This document shows, in pieces, positions 50,243 through 62,000 of a stretch of 62,000 bases of DNA. Position 1 is the first letter of the stretch, and the number at the start of each line of letters is the position of its first letter. The position numbers and the translations under genes were made by a program. The notes beneath the pieces are model-generated. The model searched no databases. It was not told where the DNA came from and saw only the letters and a program-made list of their open reading frames with translations. Origin of the DNA: Branchiostoma floridae (taxonomy: Eukaryota > Chordata > Leptocardii > Amphioxiformes > Branchiostomatidae); contig NC_049981.1 of the NCBI RefSeq assembly GCF_000003815.2, forward strand, positions 24,921,875 to 24,983,874, in the 5' to 3' direction.

Positions 50243-52951
50243 GTAAGGTGTTGAACTTGGTTTTGATGCCTTATGGCCTGTTATACTTACATACGAAATT
50301 ATACATTTCAGTACAGCTTTCAAACCCATGATGAAGAAAGCAACTAACAGTCCACCTACATATACGTATAGCGCATTCTTCTCACATATAGTACATGTAC
50401 AATATGGTATGATATATTTTGCAGTACAGTATAGCACTTGATAAAGCTATTTACAGCGCAATGTAGAAATTAGACTGAATAGCACGACTATTTGTCAAAA
50501 CTGAGTAACCGCTTAAAGTTATGGATCAAGTTAGGCAGTTTCACGCGTTAATTTTTTAGCAGTGGACCAACTTAGTTGCAGAAGTGTTGGCGTCCCCGGC
50601 CTATACCGCATGTCCTGCAATATAATGAATCATGTTATTGTTTAACGGTTACTAGCACATTACATTTGTCGTTGTTTTTACAGGATGGCCATTCGGGGAT
50701 GTGATGTGTAAGCTGTCCCCTGCTGTGCAAATTGTGTCGGTGACCGCCTCCGTCTTCACGCTAGTCGCCATTGCACTGGACAGGTTAGAATCTTTTAATG
50801 GCTAGAGGATTATATAGGTAAATTGGTTAATAAATTACACAAACGTAAGGTGTTACTTCATCACACATTAACATTTATCTAGAATTATCATCGCTAGTGT
50901 TTTTATCATATACGTTGAACAATGGGTCATAGGTGTCGACATGTTACATACCCTTCACTGCTTCCAAGGTTGTTTCTTTATCTAATACATTACATGTACA
51001 TGTAGTCTAACTTCCCTCTGTTTGAACCCATGGTCGTGTTCCGTTCAGTCAATCAGCGCACTTCCCTACTTTCCATTACGCTAAAAGCACTACTATCACA
51101 TCATTGAACAATTTACTGACTGTGTTATTTGCTTCTACTCCAATTTCCAAGGATATTTCACATCCTATTTGGCCTTTACGTGGGAAACGTCCCAGATGGT
51201 TCGGCATTCACTTCTGTGTGCGCTGCCATTTCGTCTTTAATGTCTTCTCACTCGAATGAAATTATCTACATTTGTAATTGTAAATGGGATCACTTGGAAA
51301 CGTTTAAGGGACGGTCGGTCTTCCTACAGAATCATGATGTCATGGGGGTTTATGCAGAATGGCATACGTGTGATCAAGAGGGTGGAGGTTCAAGAACCTC
51401 TCTTAAGGTCTTCAATAGTGTTGAAAGATTACAGTAGATCTTTTGCATGGGGACGCAAAGTCTGTGGCTCCATACCATGTGTGAGAGAATGTGAAATGCA
51501 TCAGGTAAAACTTCTGCATGAAAAAAGACCCAGCACACAAGAATGGAAAGGTGTATAGGTGAGTCGGTTTGTTTGGCTGAGTGAGGCAACATTGCACATA
51601 TACATAGATATTGTAGATATTGTATTCTAGCCATCCACGCAGTGACATGCGTTGGCTTGATATAGGGTCCGCCGCTTTATATACCTTTGAAATCACCAAT
51701 TCTTTTTTTTTTCTTTACATGCTAGATACTACGCCATCATCTACCCGACTGAGCCGAAGTTCACCATCAGACGTACCATGTACGTCATTGCTGGAGTTTG
51801 GATCCTGGCAATCATTGTGGCAATACCCCAGGTACGGCAGACTAGGCATTGGAAATGCTCCCAAGAACAAAATCTTGTTCGGTGTTTGCATTGACAGCTT
51901 TTTAAACATGTGGTTCAATTGTATGTATGCATTTCAAGGTTTTATATTTGGCTAAAAGACGAAGAGCACATAGTCCGGTAAAAAAAATCCGAACTGTAAA
52001 TAACTTCTCAGGTATTCAACAAGTTAGCAGGATGACGTCACATTTTGTACTCAATCCTAAGCCTAGCCCGAGGCCAAAGTAACATTCCTCCCGGGTGCTC
52101 TGAGTGTATGTTTGTGTGTGTGTGTGTGTGAGCGCGCATGGTGCTTAACCAGCTGTCAGCTAATGTTGTTAATCAAAATTCTTAGTGACATCCACATTAC
52201 TTGATACCCCTAGCGAATGGTAAAACAGATTCAGCTCATAAGTCTATAGGTCATTATCATCAGTATATGCCTCTCCCTCCAGATCCTCCTGATCCAAGAG
52301 GGACGCTGGCCCCGGGAGGGAGACGTCATCCTCCTCCATCTTTGCGAGGAGCCCTATCCCTACTGGCGCAAGGCTTACACCACCGTGCTGTTCGGACTCT
52401 GCTACATCTGCCCCCTCCTGGTCATCATGTACCTGTACGTCCGCATCGGCTACAGCGTGTGGATAAAGCCTACCCCGGGCGGTGACAAGGCAAGTAAGGA
52501 AGCCAAATCTCTCGCCATGAGCAAGAAGGTGAGAGTTATTAAGATGTTGTTAACGGTGGTGATCCTGTTTACCATATCCTGGCTACCTATCCATGTCATC
52601 ACCATGATCAACGACTACGCCACGCTGTCAGCAGACAGGCAGAACATCATCTGGGTCTACATCTATCCCGTTGCTCATTGGCTGATCTACTTCAACAGCT
52701 CGGTTAATCCGATCATCTACGGATACTTCAACCAGAACTTCCGGACAGCCTTCAAGACGCTGCTGTTGTCGCGGCGAGGAGTCGGTGCTCTACAAGACAT
52801 GAGCAACGCCAACGGGGCACACACCAACAGGCATCACTCGAGAAGCCCGAACCCTCGTTCTGCATCGAGAAGCCCACGGCCGGGGGTCTCTCCGAAGCAA
52901 CGGGGTCTTGTGGTCGAGACTCGGAACAAAAGTCTTCCCGACGTTAATTGA
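49969..52951 (+). CDS. NPFFR: Neuropeptide FF/RFamide receptor-like GPCR, complete, four exons
   Basis: Exons 49969-50242, 50684-50783, 51726-51831 and 52283-52951 join in phase to 1,149 nt: 382 residues plus stop. The N-terminus has two N-glycosylation sequons (N5, N9). All seven TM segments are present, with key residues N45 (1.50), D73 (2.50), C100 and C181 for the conserved disulfide, DRY at 124-126, SWLP at 259-262 and NPIIY at 302-306. WPFG in ECL1, the acidic CEE of ECL2, AHWL and [16 protein letters not shown] are hallmarks of NPFF receptors. By family knowledge it binds an RFamide-type peptide at the cell surface and couples to G proteins, usually Gi/o. The tail is Ser/Arg-rich, lacks a palmitoylation cysteine and ends SLPDVN. 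The ligand is inferred; a GnIH/PrRP-like RFamide is also possible. Confidence 0.92.
50243..50683 (+). other. NPFF receptor intron 1
   Basis: GT-AG intron, 441 bp, no features. Confidence 0.85.
50684..50783 (+). CDS. NPFFR: NPFF receptor exon 2: ECL1 and TM3
   Basis: The acceptor is TTTTTACAG|GA and the donor GACAG|GTTAGA. It encodes [11 protein letters not shown] and TM3 up to the D of DRY, with the Arg codon split over the intron. An intron at this place in DRY is common in peptide GPCR genes. Confidence 0.9.
50784..51725 (+). other. NPFF receptor intron 2
   Basis: GT-AG intron, 942 bp. Open frames at 51129-51558 are not exons: no phase-compatible splice sites and no TM character. Confidence 0.8.
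51726..51831 (+). CDS. NPFFR: NPFF receptor exon 3: ICL2 and TM4
   Basis: A T-rich tract and CTAG precede the exon, and the donor is CCCCAG|GTACGG. It starts by completing Arg of DRY, then [12 protein letters not shown] and TM4 to IPQ. It ends in phase 0. Confidence 0.9.
51832..52282 (+). other. NPFF receptor intron 3
   Basis: GT-AG intron, 451 bp, with a short (TG)n run at about 52111-52130 and one TGACGTCA at 52033. Confidence 0.85.
52283..52951 (+). CDS. NPFFR: NPFF receptor exon 4: ECL2 to C-terminus
   Basis: The acceptor is CTCCCTCCAG|ATC. One open frame covers ECL2, TM5, ICL3 ([14 protein letters not shown]), TM6, TM7 and the tail. GC content rises sharply, as expected for a coding exon. 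The overlapping frame at 52201-52485 is a shadow. Confidence 0.93.
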   Translation: MLLIQEGRWPREGDVILLHLCEEPYPYWRKAYTTVLFGLCYICPLLVIMYLYVRIGYSVWIKPTPGGDKASKEAKSLAMSKKVRVIKMLLTVVILFTISWLPIHVITMINDYATLSADRQNIIWVYIYPVAHWLIYFNSSVNPIIYGYFNQNFRTAFKTLLLSRRGVGALQDMSNANGAHTNRHHSRSPNPRSASRSPRPGVSPKQRGLVVETRNKSLPDVN

Positions 52952-53831
52952 ATGACTACTGATTAGATAACTACTAATCAGCTACAGAAGATAAGCCCGT
53001 TCAAAAATCAAACTGCCCATAGCTGGCCATATTACATAAGTGAAGGCCCCTGATGCTATTCTTAATCTTGTCATGCGAGCCGACTGACGGAGGCCGTATG
53101 TGCATCTGGACTTATGTAAAGCATGTGGAGACAAGAACGGTTTGCAAGTCAGGGGCCGTTTAACAGCTCAAGGCAGTTAGATCCGCGAGGAGGCTTATTT
53201 TTTACTGTTAATTCGTCCGAAATAATTGCCTTCTGTTGGAAAATGCGATGACGTTGTCATCTAAATTCTTTTTGATATAAACTCTCTTTCTTTACCCTCG
53301 TGTCAATATGATACAGTACATGCTGTTCAAATAATGAGTCCTGAATTTTTGGGAGTGGTTATTAAAATTCAAGGAATCATTTTTAAGAAAACAGCAGCTT
53401 GTGAATTACTAAAAGGTACAACAGAGTCCATTCCAAGACACCATGCGGATGTTTGTGGCCATTGTTTAGAATTGATTTTAAAGTTTTGTAATTATATGTC
53501 TAGGACATTTGATACTTCAGAAATATTTGTAACACTGTTTCAACTTTATAAATATTTCCCTGGTCCTGTAAAACTTTGGAAATATTCATCGTGTGGAATT
53601 GGATACTTCTAATGGTTTCTAAATAATGATAACAGCATTCTACCATTATCTACCATTTTCTACCATTTTTTGTAAATGGTTCAGTGGGCTGGGAAGATAG
53701 CAATTCACACATCCTTGCAAAGTATGGTTGGGTGCCATGAAACAATGGCCCACCACAAAGGATCCACCAGTGCCCAGCTGTGAAATCTGAAAATATACAG
53801 ATGCAACGATAGGGCTTACTTTTATGGGGGC

Positions 53832-53930
53832 AATAAACTAATTTAACAATTTGGCGAGGTTAACCATTTTTTGTAAATATTTGTAAATGTGAAATAATCA
53901 CACAGAGGTTTCACAATTATTGTAAATAAA
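53832..53930 (+). other. Candidate polyadenylation signals of the NPFF-type receptor
   Basis: AATAAA occurs at 53832-53837 and again at 53925-53930, about 0.9 kb after the stop. No nearer AATAAA is evident, so a ~1 kb 3' UTR is plausible. A small TACCATT repeat lies at about 53640. Confidence 0.35.
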
Positions 53931-56900
53931 GATATTTTTGTACAGTTACTTTCAAAATGTTTCTCAAATATTCAAAGGAATTCAAATATATGAGTACTTT
54001 CTCAGTCAATTTTTAAAAAATAATCTAATTATTGTGGCTCAGATATTCTTTTATTCAAAATAATTCAGACTAATTATAAATATCGCCTAAAAACCCTCAT
54101 GGAGTCTTTGGAATGGACTCTACTGGACGTAGAATGTTGCCGCATGATTTTGTTGTTCTAAACGACCGAAAAGCATTCAGTCCGTTTTATACATTTGGCA
54201 AATGGTAATGTTTACAGAACGCCAACATTTTGAGTATGTCAAAAATAATTTTCAATGACTTACAAAATACAATAGCTAAAACATGAATGACGTAATTAAA
54301 TTCTGGAAGGGCAAAGATAAAGAGAACAATAAAACGCCATACACTAACAACACTGTAAATAAATAATTATGAATCATATGACAAATTCATGTGCAGCTGA
54401 AATCTTGATCGTTCACAATAAACAATTAACAATAATAAGACAGAAATGTATATACAAAGTACGTATGATAATAGATGAAGCATTCCATAGATAACATAAA
54501 CTATAGATTAATACAAATAATAAAAACATCATCAACTCGAAACGAGAAACACACTACGACAGTAAAGGGATTCAAAATAATAAGTACGCATCTGCAGCGA
54601 GATGAATTGTGGGTAATATGTCAGAGGTGAAAACCCCTGACTTGTAAAATGTTCCAGTCTACAACCATGGTTTATACATGTCCGGGTGTGTTTTATCTAC
54701 CCATATTACCAACAATGTAATTTACTGCGCATGCATATCTAAGGGAACTTTTTATCAGTAAGTATATTTTTATCAGGAAAGCGCAGGTTTCCATTAGATT
54801 CTATCATTGGTCAAAACTAATGGTAACATATACATCTAGTTTTTGGCAGAGCTTATTTAAGCTACACACATGGCCTAAAAATGTACATTAGCTATTATGG
54901 TAACTCATATGGTACGTATACAAAAATACCTCGAAAATGAGAACACGTTAGTAAGGTCGTAGACCTTATCATACATACGTATATGTAAATCATTATGATA
55001 GTTGTATATAAGAATATAAATGACAATGACGTAAAAAATTTAAGGTCATAGTTGTGCCTTCAAAGTTCGCACATGCAGTACTTTGTGTCCAGTGTCTTTG
55101 AATGTCACCCGATTAATTCAAAACGCCATTCACCTTGAAAAAGCTCGGACAAAGCCAAGTGAAGAAATATCAGCTCTTCTAAAAAGAACAGCGCATGGTC
55201 TGTAACAATTTCTCCGCCGGCTTGTCCATGATACACAGGTGGACATAACCCAAAGTGAGCGATAATAAGCACCTCGACGTATAGTCAAGTTACATACAAA
55301 ACCGCATAGAACACGAAAAAAACTAATTTACCGTTAACTTGGTAGTTAATGCAGCGTAAATTTCTGATAGATTGGGCTATGTTTTGACAATAGAAAATGA
55401 TAAGGGTTGCTGTTTCACCCCCAAAAAATTGTGACCAAATTGATATAGTTATCCGTCCTTTCAATTTGATTTTCAGATTGACTTGATTATGGCGCTAGGT
55501 CCGCTACGTCTTGATGGCAATTCTTTGTCAATTCTTCCCTCATAAAACAAGTATACGTTAACGTACGTATACAGTTCGTGTTTGAAGATGAGATGTTTGG
55601 ACAAATGTTGATACTGAAATTGTGATATAGAGAGGAACTAGCTAGATTCTGTGTCTCTATCTTTTAAATATCGACATGTTTGTCCAAACCAAAACACCAT
55701 AGAGTATCACTACACGAAATACGATCTTTCAGCACGCGTAAAGTATTCATAAAGCATTGTTCCGTAGAAAGAATCGAACGCAACATTTACAATGGCAGTG
55801 TGTCTGACAAGATGAGTACAGTTATGACTAGTGAAAGTGTTTCTATCATATCCAAACATTTGATCCATAACATATGAGTATTCTAAGTGTCGATGTAGAA
55901 ATAAATAGAATACGGTCTTCGACGATTTTCCTATCTCTATGTCGTAACAAAGGTTTAGGATGTTGTCAAAATGTGCCTGGTGTGTTAGGCTATATCATTA
56001 TATCAGAATCTTAATTGTAAAATACGTCATGTATGTACTATGTATATATGTAAGGTCCTATGTAAATATGTAACTTAGTGTGTTGTTGTTAAGATAGAAT
56101 GTAAGAGCAACAAAGAGTGACACGTTTGAAACATGATCAATAGAAGTAACGTACCACTACCAATTATCGCAAGATTTTTTCTAATCTCCAACCAGATCCA
56201 TGGTGCGTAATGTATAGTATCAAACTTCCCGTATCAAACCTCCGGTGCCCGTTTGAATCCCTTAGCCGGCTACGTATACACTCCTTGGACAACTTTGATA
56301 CTATCTTATGGCACCGTAGGATCTGCTTGGAGATTAGATCATTTCCTTGAGAAAGGATGGCAATAGTGTTTTAACGCAAAAACGTGGTGCCAGTGCAGGG
56401 GGGCGTTTATTTGGATCAAACCTTCCTAAAACAAATAGTATGAGTTTCAAATCTCGAATCACCAAATCTACTTTAGATAACAAAGATAGATTTGACAGCT
56501 GCTACTTTCAAAATACACAAGCTGTCGTGCGAGGTAGAAAAATATGATGAAAACGAAGGTGTTGAATTACTTATGAAATACGTCCGTTTTCTTTGTTGCT
56601 TTAGCTTCAGGAGTTTATTCTGTTGTATATGTCACTGTGTGCAAATCTATTTCATTGCTTTGTGTAGATGAGAGTCATGACATCTGTCTTTCTTTGTTTT
56701 TTATGAAAAGTATAGCTAGCTTTTTAAGCACGCCTCGATATGCACCTGATTCGGATTGGACGAGAGTTGACAGTGCACCATGATTGCAAATCTGCCCCTC
56801 GAAGCTGATGTGTTGAGCCGAAGGGTGATCATACCGGCTATATCGATACAGATGCAGATACGGAATTGGTAGCGCTACGTCATGTACAGGTTTCGTTATT

Positions 56901-57046
56901 GTATTCTAACAGTTCTATCAGTCTCTGTTAGTATAGGTTGATCCATTAAGATATGATTAATACCCACGTTTAAGTACTTTATCCGTATGTGAGCTCTGAC
57001 CATCTGCTCGACTATGTATCATCATTTGTATAACTCTATTTTTCTT

Positions 57047-57146
57047 NNNNNNNNNNNNNNNNNNNNNNNNNNNNNNNNNNNNNNNNNNNNNNNNNNNNNN
57101 NNNNNNNNNNNNNNNNNNNNNNNNNNNNNNNNNNNNNNNNNNNNNN
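57047..57146. other. Assembly gap (100 N)
   Basis: Run of 100 N, default-sized. Confidence 0.95.
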
Positions 57147-57371
57147 CGCTCCATTGTTTTCGTCCTGTGTATTAGTAACGTCTATACAATAAAGTGTTCT
57201 TCGGAAATCTATTGCGATTGTCATTTCTCCAAACCATCAAGGCAACATCATCAACTGATAGCAGGAATTGGTCATTGGTTATTGATCATCGAGTGACGAG
57301 AGATAGTGCAAGGTCCCCACGAATTTTTAAAAAGCACACCGGGTCATCACTCCTTTTCGATCTCAATAAAG

Positions 57372-57612
57372 GGGCAGTGGGTTGTTATCCACTGCTTCAC
57401 AGGCACGGTATTGAAAGGCAGAGCCAATCCTTTTCCTTCCACCACCTTTTTACCTTCCCAATCGAAATCAGGTACCGGTTGTTATACCTTAAAAATCAAG
57501 GAAAATCGTGTAATGTGCATTTCCCAGGGACACAACATCTAGAAATGAACGCCAGTAATCGAACCCGTGACCTCTTTATTTCACTTCAGCTAGCCTGGCT
57601 ACATCATCGTTC
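57372..57612 (-). repeat. SINE copy (family S), minus orientation
   Basis: Plus-strand order: GGGTTGTTATCCACTGCTTC, TTGAAAGGCAGAGCCAATCC, TTTTCCTTCCACCACC, ATCAGGTACC, TTTCCCAGGGACACAACATC, CCAGTAATCGAACCCGTGAC. It aligns with 33796-34015. Reverse-complemented, GGGTTCGATTACTGG is a good B-box, placing the tRNA-like head on the minus strand. The open frame at 57194-57640 runs through this repeat and is not a gene. Confidence 0.75.
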
Positions 57613-60600
57613 AAGTTTATGGGAATCCTGGCCTTTTTAACAAGTCACAAACTCGACTCTTTTAAACAGATATCACTTGATGACTGCAGTCGCTCTCCTT
57701 CACCATACTCGCTGCTTATCTGCAACCTTGACGTTCGATAGAACAGGAATAAAAGCCATGACTCAGACCCACCATGGTCTCCATGGGTACTTATCACTGT
57801 CACGCTGGATTAGTCAGAACGTTAAAGTCGTACATCGATAGGTGATGATGAAACGGAGGATTAGGGGTATTTGACTTCTCTGGAAATGTAGCTCACCATT
57901 TACCGGGTATAAAGTATGGGGTAATAAACGGCCAGCTGTTTCAGACAACATCCATTTCCATGGGCATCCTGTCTGGACATATTTCCAATGTGTTTCGGTG
58001 ATTCCCGAAATACTCACTTTGTCTTGTCGTTCATTGGCAACATTTCACCAATAGGTATAATTATACCATGATACTTTACTTTAAGTCAAGATACTGGACA
58101 TTGAAGAACACTATTTCTTGATGGGTAAGTGATGGATATAAACCAGGGCGTCATTGGACAGAGACAGGGGCCGGTACCAACTTCCAACAGCGATTGACGC
58201 GGTGAGAACGTCACACTTCCAGTAAGTGACGTATACTGAGCAGTCGAACCTTCAGTTGGTGAGTCTCAATTCTTGTGTTGAAAAAAAATGTTAGAAAATT
58301 GTTTCCCCTCATTTCCTGTCGATCGTTGTCGGCGCTAGTAGTACTTTAAGTGTAGCTGATTTTCTCGATCGATTTGGATGTTGATGATTTAGAAGCAACA
58401 AGTACTTTGTCGTAAACGTTAATGGTGTAAAGACTGTTCGTGAAACCGTGATACTGAAGCGCCCCCGCTGATGAACATGGTACCTGCAGTGCCGTGGAAT
58501 ATTAACAATGTGCAAGATCGATTCTGTAATGTTGTGAGGCACAGTCAGGACTCCCACACACCGTACGGTAGTATCCATCTGTAATGACCGGAATCTTTTT
58601 GTGTACACTAAAGCGTAAATCAAACCCCTTTCTCCGTCCTGCCACAAGGTTTTCACTTACCCTAGGACATCATAACGCCATTTAACATCACATCTACCAG
58701 GCGAAATACAAGAAAGCACCTATTAATCAAATTTACAAATGTCAGCACCAGTAGCGATCAATTTTTCATCAATGGAATTTCATCTGTATTGGTACATGAC
58801 TTATGAAACAGTATTAACTCTACTCGACACAATGATTATGATTCAAACATTTGCAACCAGCCCTCTTGTCTTTTTCAGGGTAGTCGGGACAAGGCGGTTT
58901 ATTTTCCGGATGTGNNNNNNNNNNNNNNNNNNNNNNNNNNNNNNNNNNNNNNNNNNNNNNNNNNNNNNNNNNNNNNNNNNNNNNNNNNNNNNNNNNNNNN
59001 NNNNNNNNNNNNNNNNNNNNNNNNNNNNNNNNNNNNNNNNNNNNNNNNNNNNNNNNNNNNNNNNNNNNNNNNNNNNNNNNNNNNNNNNNNNNNNNNNNNN
59101 NNNNNNNNNNNNNNNNNNNNNNNNNNNNNNNNNNNNNNNNNNNNNNNNNNNNNNNNNNNNNNNNNNNNNNNNNNNNNNNNNNNNNNNNNNNNTACGAATA
59201 TTGATGCCAGCTCTATCATAAGTTATAGTACAAGAGTATAACTTTTACTTTAAAAAATTGGTGTTGATGTTAGATGGCTGATACAGTTATATTTTATTCA
59301 ATGGCTACTGCAGATACTTCTCAATATTACCATTTTATCTTGGTTGCATCATTTTTAAGGTTGAACTTTAACTGTCACACAACAGTCAAGATAACGTAAA
59401 CCCCTGAGCAGTCTGATGCTGATCGTATTCAGAGTACATGATAAATTACTCGGCGGAGGCCTTATCACGCCCTGCTTACAACTTTTGATTTGAAAGCACA
59501 ATTTGGACACGAGGTGGGTTAACTTTACAAAAGCCTGAAATGATTTTGTAGCTTTGTTAAAACTATTGAGTTCATATAGATTTGTTTAACAATGTAACAC
59601 TGAGAAGTACTGCTCAGAAAAATCCTTTTCAATGATAGACATTTGCTATTGTTTCTAACAAGTAGTCGGCTCTGAGCTCCCTGTGGATGTTGACGTATTT
59701 ATGTGGTTATTGAGCCTATTTCATCGCTAAAGCTGCAGCAAGGGTCTCTGTGGGGCGTACTTGGAGTATTTCCTTATTGCTTTTACCCTGGGCAAAGAAA
59801 TTTACCCTTGAACTATGTGCAGGGTGGTACAGATCATCACCACAGTACTTCATGTAATCATTGATTTATCTGCGCATTTTCCACTTTCATCAAGTCTTAG
59901 ACTATTCAAATATTCACTTGGTATTCCTCTGAGATTTGAGCCTTGCCTCTTAGAGATAACTAAGGTCACGCGCTCATCATAGGAAGACTGTATTAAAGAT
60001 AATCTTGTATGATATCGATCTTAGTAAACTGCAAGGAATTGGAACGATTCGTGCACAGTTCAATACGCATTTGAAGTGCTGCAAAAGTGCTTACGTTGTA
60101 TAAAGTGGAGCGGATTCATTTCTCTGCTGGTTTGACAGACTGAATACAAGTTATACAAGGTACTAAGCGGCCCCAAATGCCTTACTGAGGAACGACTGCG
60201 GTGAGAAGTGCGTGGGTTAACTGAGAATGGAGCTCTACTTTACACCGAAAAAAATACATGTCGGTATGACATATATTACCTTTAATCTCTTTAAAGATAC
60301 ACTTACTTCATGCTTCATATTGTCTGCACATCTGTGGCTTTACATGGAGGTTCTGTACTAAATTCTAATTGGACGACGGTCACGCCTGTCAATTAGATTA
60401 TGAGATTTTTCCTTAAAATATCTTACGTTAAAAAACTCTCAGATAAGCACTCAAAATACAATTCAGGTCAAAGATACAAAGTTATTTGAAACAAGATATT
60501 TTGTATTTACCACGGGGCACACTAATTATCACTCAATATAGACGGTGGGCGTTATATACTCCCTGCCATGTTTGAGCGATTGCTGCCGTCACCTGTATAA

Positions 60601-61242
60601 AGTCTCGTGATCAAAATGATTGGTCACTTGACTTCCAAGAAGGGCTGTTTTTTTATTAGATCAAACATTTGACACTTTGATGTTATATTATTCAGCAACC
60701 ACAACAGCGTACTCATAGTCGTAAGGTAATGCTACCCCCACATCGTTTACAGCACACGTTGTTAGATGCACCAAAAATTGAACTTAGTGCGTCATTTTGC
60801 TTTCGAATGCATTCGTAAGCCCAAATTGGCCAAAATGTGCTTATTCTAAAGCCCTGGGGCTTAGTTTAATAGTCGTCTTCGTCATGAAATCAATGTCTCA
60901 GCGACAGAAGGGAATTAGACGAGCCTGTACCTGTCGATAGACTAAGATAAACCCCGCCACCGTGTTGAAAATGGTCGGCAGCTCCGTTAGTTGCTCGGCG
61001 ATGCGTGGGGAATCGCCTCCCCACATATCGAACTTGTCTTATCTGATGATATGAACGGCAATGGCCGTGATCGCTAAACGACGATAGAAGAACGCCTGAT
61101 TGACCAAAAGGGACAGGGAAGTGAAAATGACCTTGGATACATCCATGATGACTATCTGTTACCTATCTGTCATCTGATGCAGCTATATCCACCATTGATT
61201 GTTTGGATTTTTATCCAAGTATTCTAAATTTTTTATACAAGA
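57613..61242. other. Intergenic, nothing recognised
   Basis: Non-coding around a 278-N gap. No protein motifs. Confidence 0.45.
58915..59192. other. Assembly gap (278 N)
   Basis: Sized run of N. Open frames annotated across it are meaningless. Confidence 0.95.
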
Positions 61243-61395
61243 TGCCAAAGTGGTTCTGTGGTTAGGGTTGTTGACTTAGAATCTAAGGCCTCGGGGGCTA
61301 GGTTCAAATCTCTAGCTGGCCCAAATGTGGTGCTGTAGGGCAAGACACTTTACACCTATTTCTTCACTCTACTTGAGAAAAAAATAAGTACTTAT
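61243..61395 (+). repeat. SINE copy (family S), plus orientation
   Basis: The tRNA-like head GCCAAAGTGGTTCTGTGGTT ... TAGGTTCAAATCTCTAGC has A- and B-box-like segments. It is followed by GGCAAGACACTTTACACCTA and TTTCTTCACTCTACTTGAG, the same body block as the 19.8 kb copy. An A-rich end follows. Confidence 0.65.
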
Positions 61396-61868
61396 AGCTC
61401 AGAATATAGTCGTCATGTTCGATGGGAACTAAAACTAGAGGTCCAACGTTTAGTGAAGGCTACACCCAAAGCACTTTTAACAACCGACAGCACTTATTAA
61501 AAACAAGTATTATGGGTTCTTTAACGGTTCATCGGCTCGGCCGTACACGGCTTGCACGTACTGTACCAAACTGGGTATTTCGCCTCAACAAAAAGAAAAT
61601 TACTGGCAATGAGACATAAAGAATAAGGAGCTCCGTAGCTTGCACGATGAAGTACATTTTCTTTATATCATCGTATGGCTTGGCCATGGGGAGAATTACG
61701 ATTTACAGTCCTACTGCAGTCTCCATTGTACATGCAGTACTACAGTCTCCATGGTACATTGAACATGTAGTTCAAGTGACCAATCACACGTGACAACAGT
61801 AACACGTGTCGGACAGATCATACCGTCTGCCCCCTCTGTTGAGTGATTGCTGGTGTACCTATCCTGAC

Positions 61869-61922
61869 GTAGATGGCCTCCATTTCTCTCGCGAAGTAGA
61901 TGGCCTCCATTTCTCTCGCGAA
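61869..61922 (+). repeat. Perfect 27-bp tandem repeat, two copies
   Basis: GTAGATGGCCTCCATTTCTC followed by TCGCGAA occurs twice head to tail with no mismatch. Just upstream, near 61713-61760, a looser direct repeat of CAGTCTCCAT-GTACAT occurs. Confidence 0.9.
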
Positions 61923-62000
61923 GTACTACTGTTCGGTGGTCTATTGTCTTACCTCTCACTCATATTTTTCGTTTTCGACTTCCATATTGCTTGCTTGTTC

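Larger units (their letters stand above)
52952..57371. other. 3' flank, no further gene
   Basis: 3' UTR candidate, then AT-rich non-coding sequence to the next SINE copy. It includes a gap at 57047-57146. Small open frames have no motif. Confidence 0.45.

Noticed and set aside
51129-51558. Open frames in intron 2 of the NPFF-type receptor
   Set aside because: Exons 2 and 3 join in phase across DRY without them, and they have no transmembrane character.
57194-57640. 148-codon plus-strand open frame
   Set aside because: It overlaps the antisense of a SINE copy whose homologue at 33.8 kb does not keep the frame.
58739-59241. Open frames at the 278-N gap
   Set aside because: They are mostly composed of undetermined residues.
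61250-61325. Possible functional tRNA gene
   Set aside because: The A- and B-box-like words are present, but the acceptor stem does not pair fully and a SINE body follows directly, so it is a SINE head.
61869-61922. Possible CRISPR-like direct repeats
   Set aside because: Only two directly abutting copies with no spacer, in a eukaryotic genome.

Overview
The window is eukaryotic, AT-rich and gene-poor: long introns, GT-AG splice sites, AATAAA signals, microsatellites, many small inverted-repeat transposons and five runs of N. The two recognisable genes are class A neuropeptide GPCRs of the NPY/NPFF/QRFP/orexin-like branch. Together with short tRNA-derived repeats and a CR1/jockey-type retroelement fragment, this suggests an invertebrate deuterostome, most likely a cephalochordate such as Branchiostoma. 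The species is inferred, not proven.

Layout. (1) At 613-5730 (+) lie the last four exons of a peptide GPCR: TM6, TM7, NPxxY and a long basic cytoplasmic tail. Its 5' exons lie before base 1. (2) From 5.8 to 50 kb is a 44 kb stretch with no gene I can defend. It holds a truncated non-LTR retroelement (12.5-13.6 kb), several TIR/MITE elements (7.9, 14.5, 17.3, 21.6, 25.3 and 34.6 kb), a repeat shared between 21.6 kb and 47.2 kb, at least four SINE-like copies of one family in the whole window, and a family of ~150-bp motif units (11.6, 37-39, 41.9-42.5 and 43.7 kb). It also has a 1,017-bp tandem duplication interrupted by a gap (37.3-39.3 kb), a 173-nt (TG)n run and a perfect GGTCAnnnTGACC palindrome. 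(3) At 49969-52951 (+) is a complete four-exon GPCR of 382 residues, very like neuropeptide FF/RFamide receptors. (4) From 53 to 62 kb is non-coding flank with two SINE copies and two gaps.

The receptors share an orientation and strongly similar TM6-TM7 sequence, so they may belong to one expanded peptide-receptor neighbourhood. Both would act at the plasma membrane, coupling a secreted peptide to G proteins. I found no multi-gene system of a new kind. The best leads are the dispersed ~150-bp motif family, the excess of the palindrome TGACGTCA, the nested transposons (one with a clear 9-bp target duplication) and the estrogen-response-element-like palindrome downstream of the first receptor.
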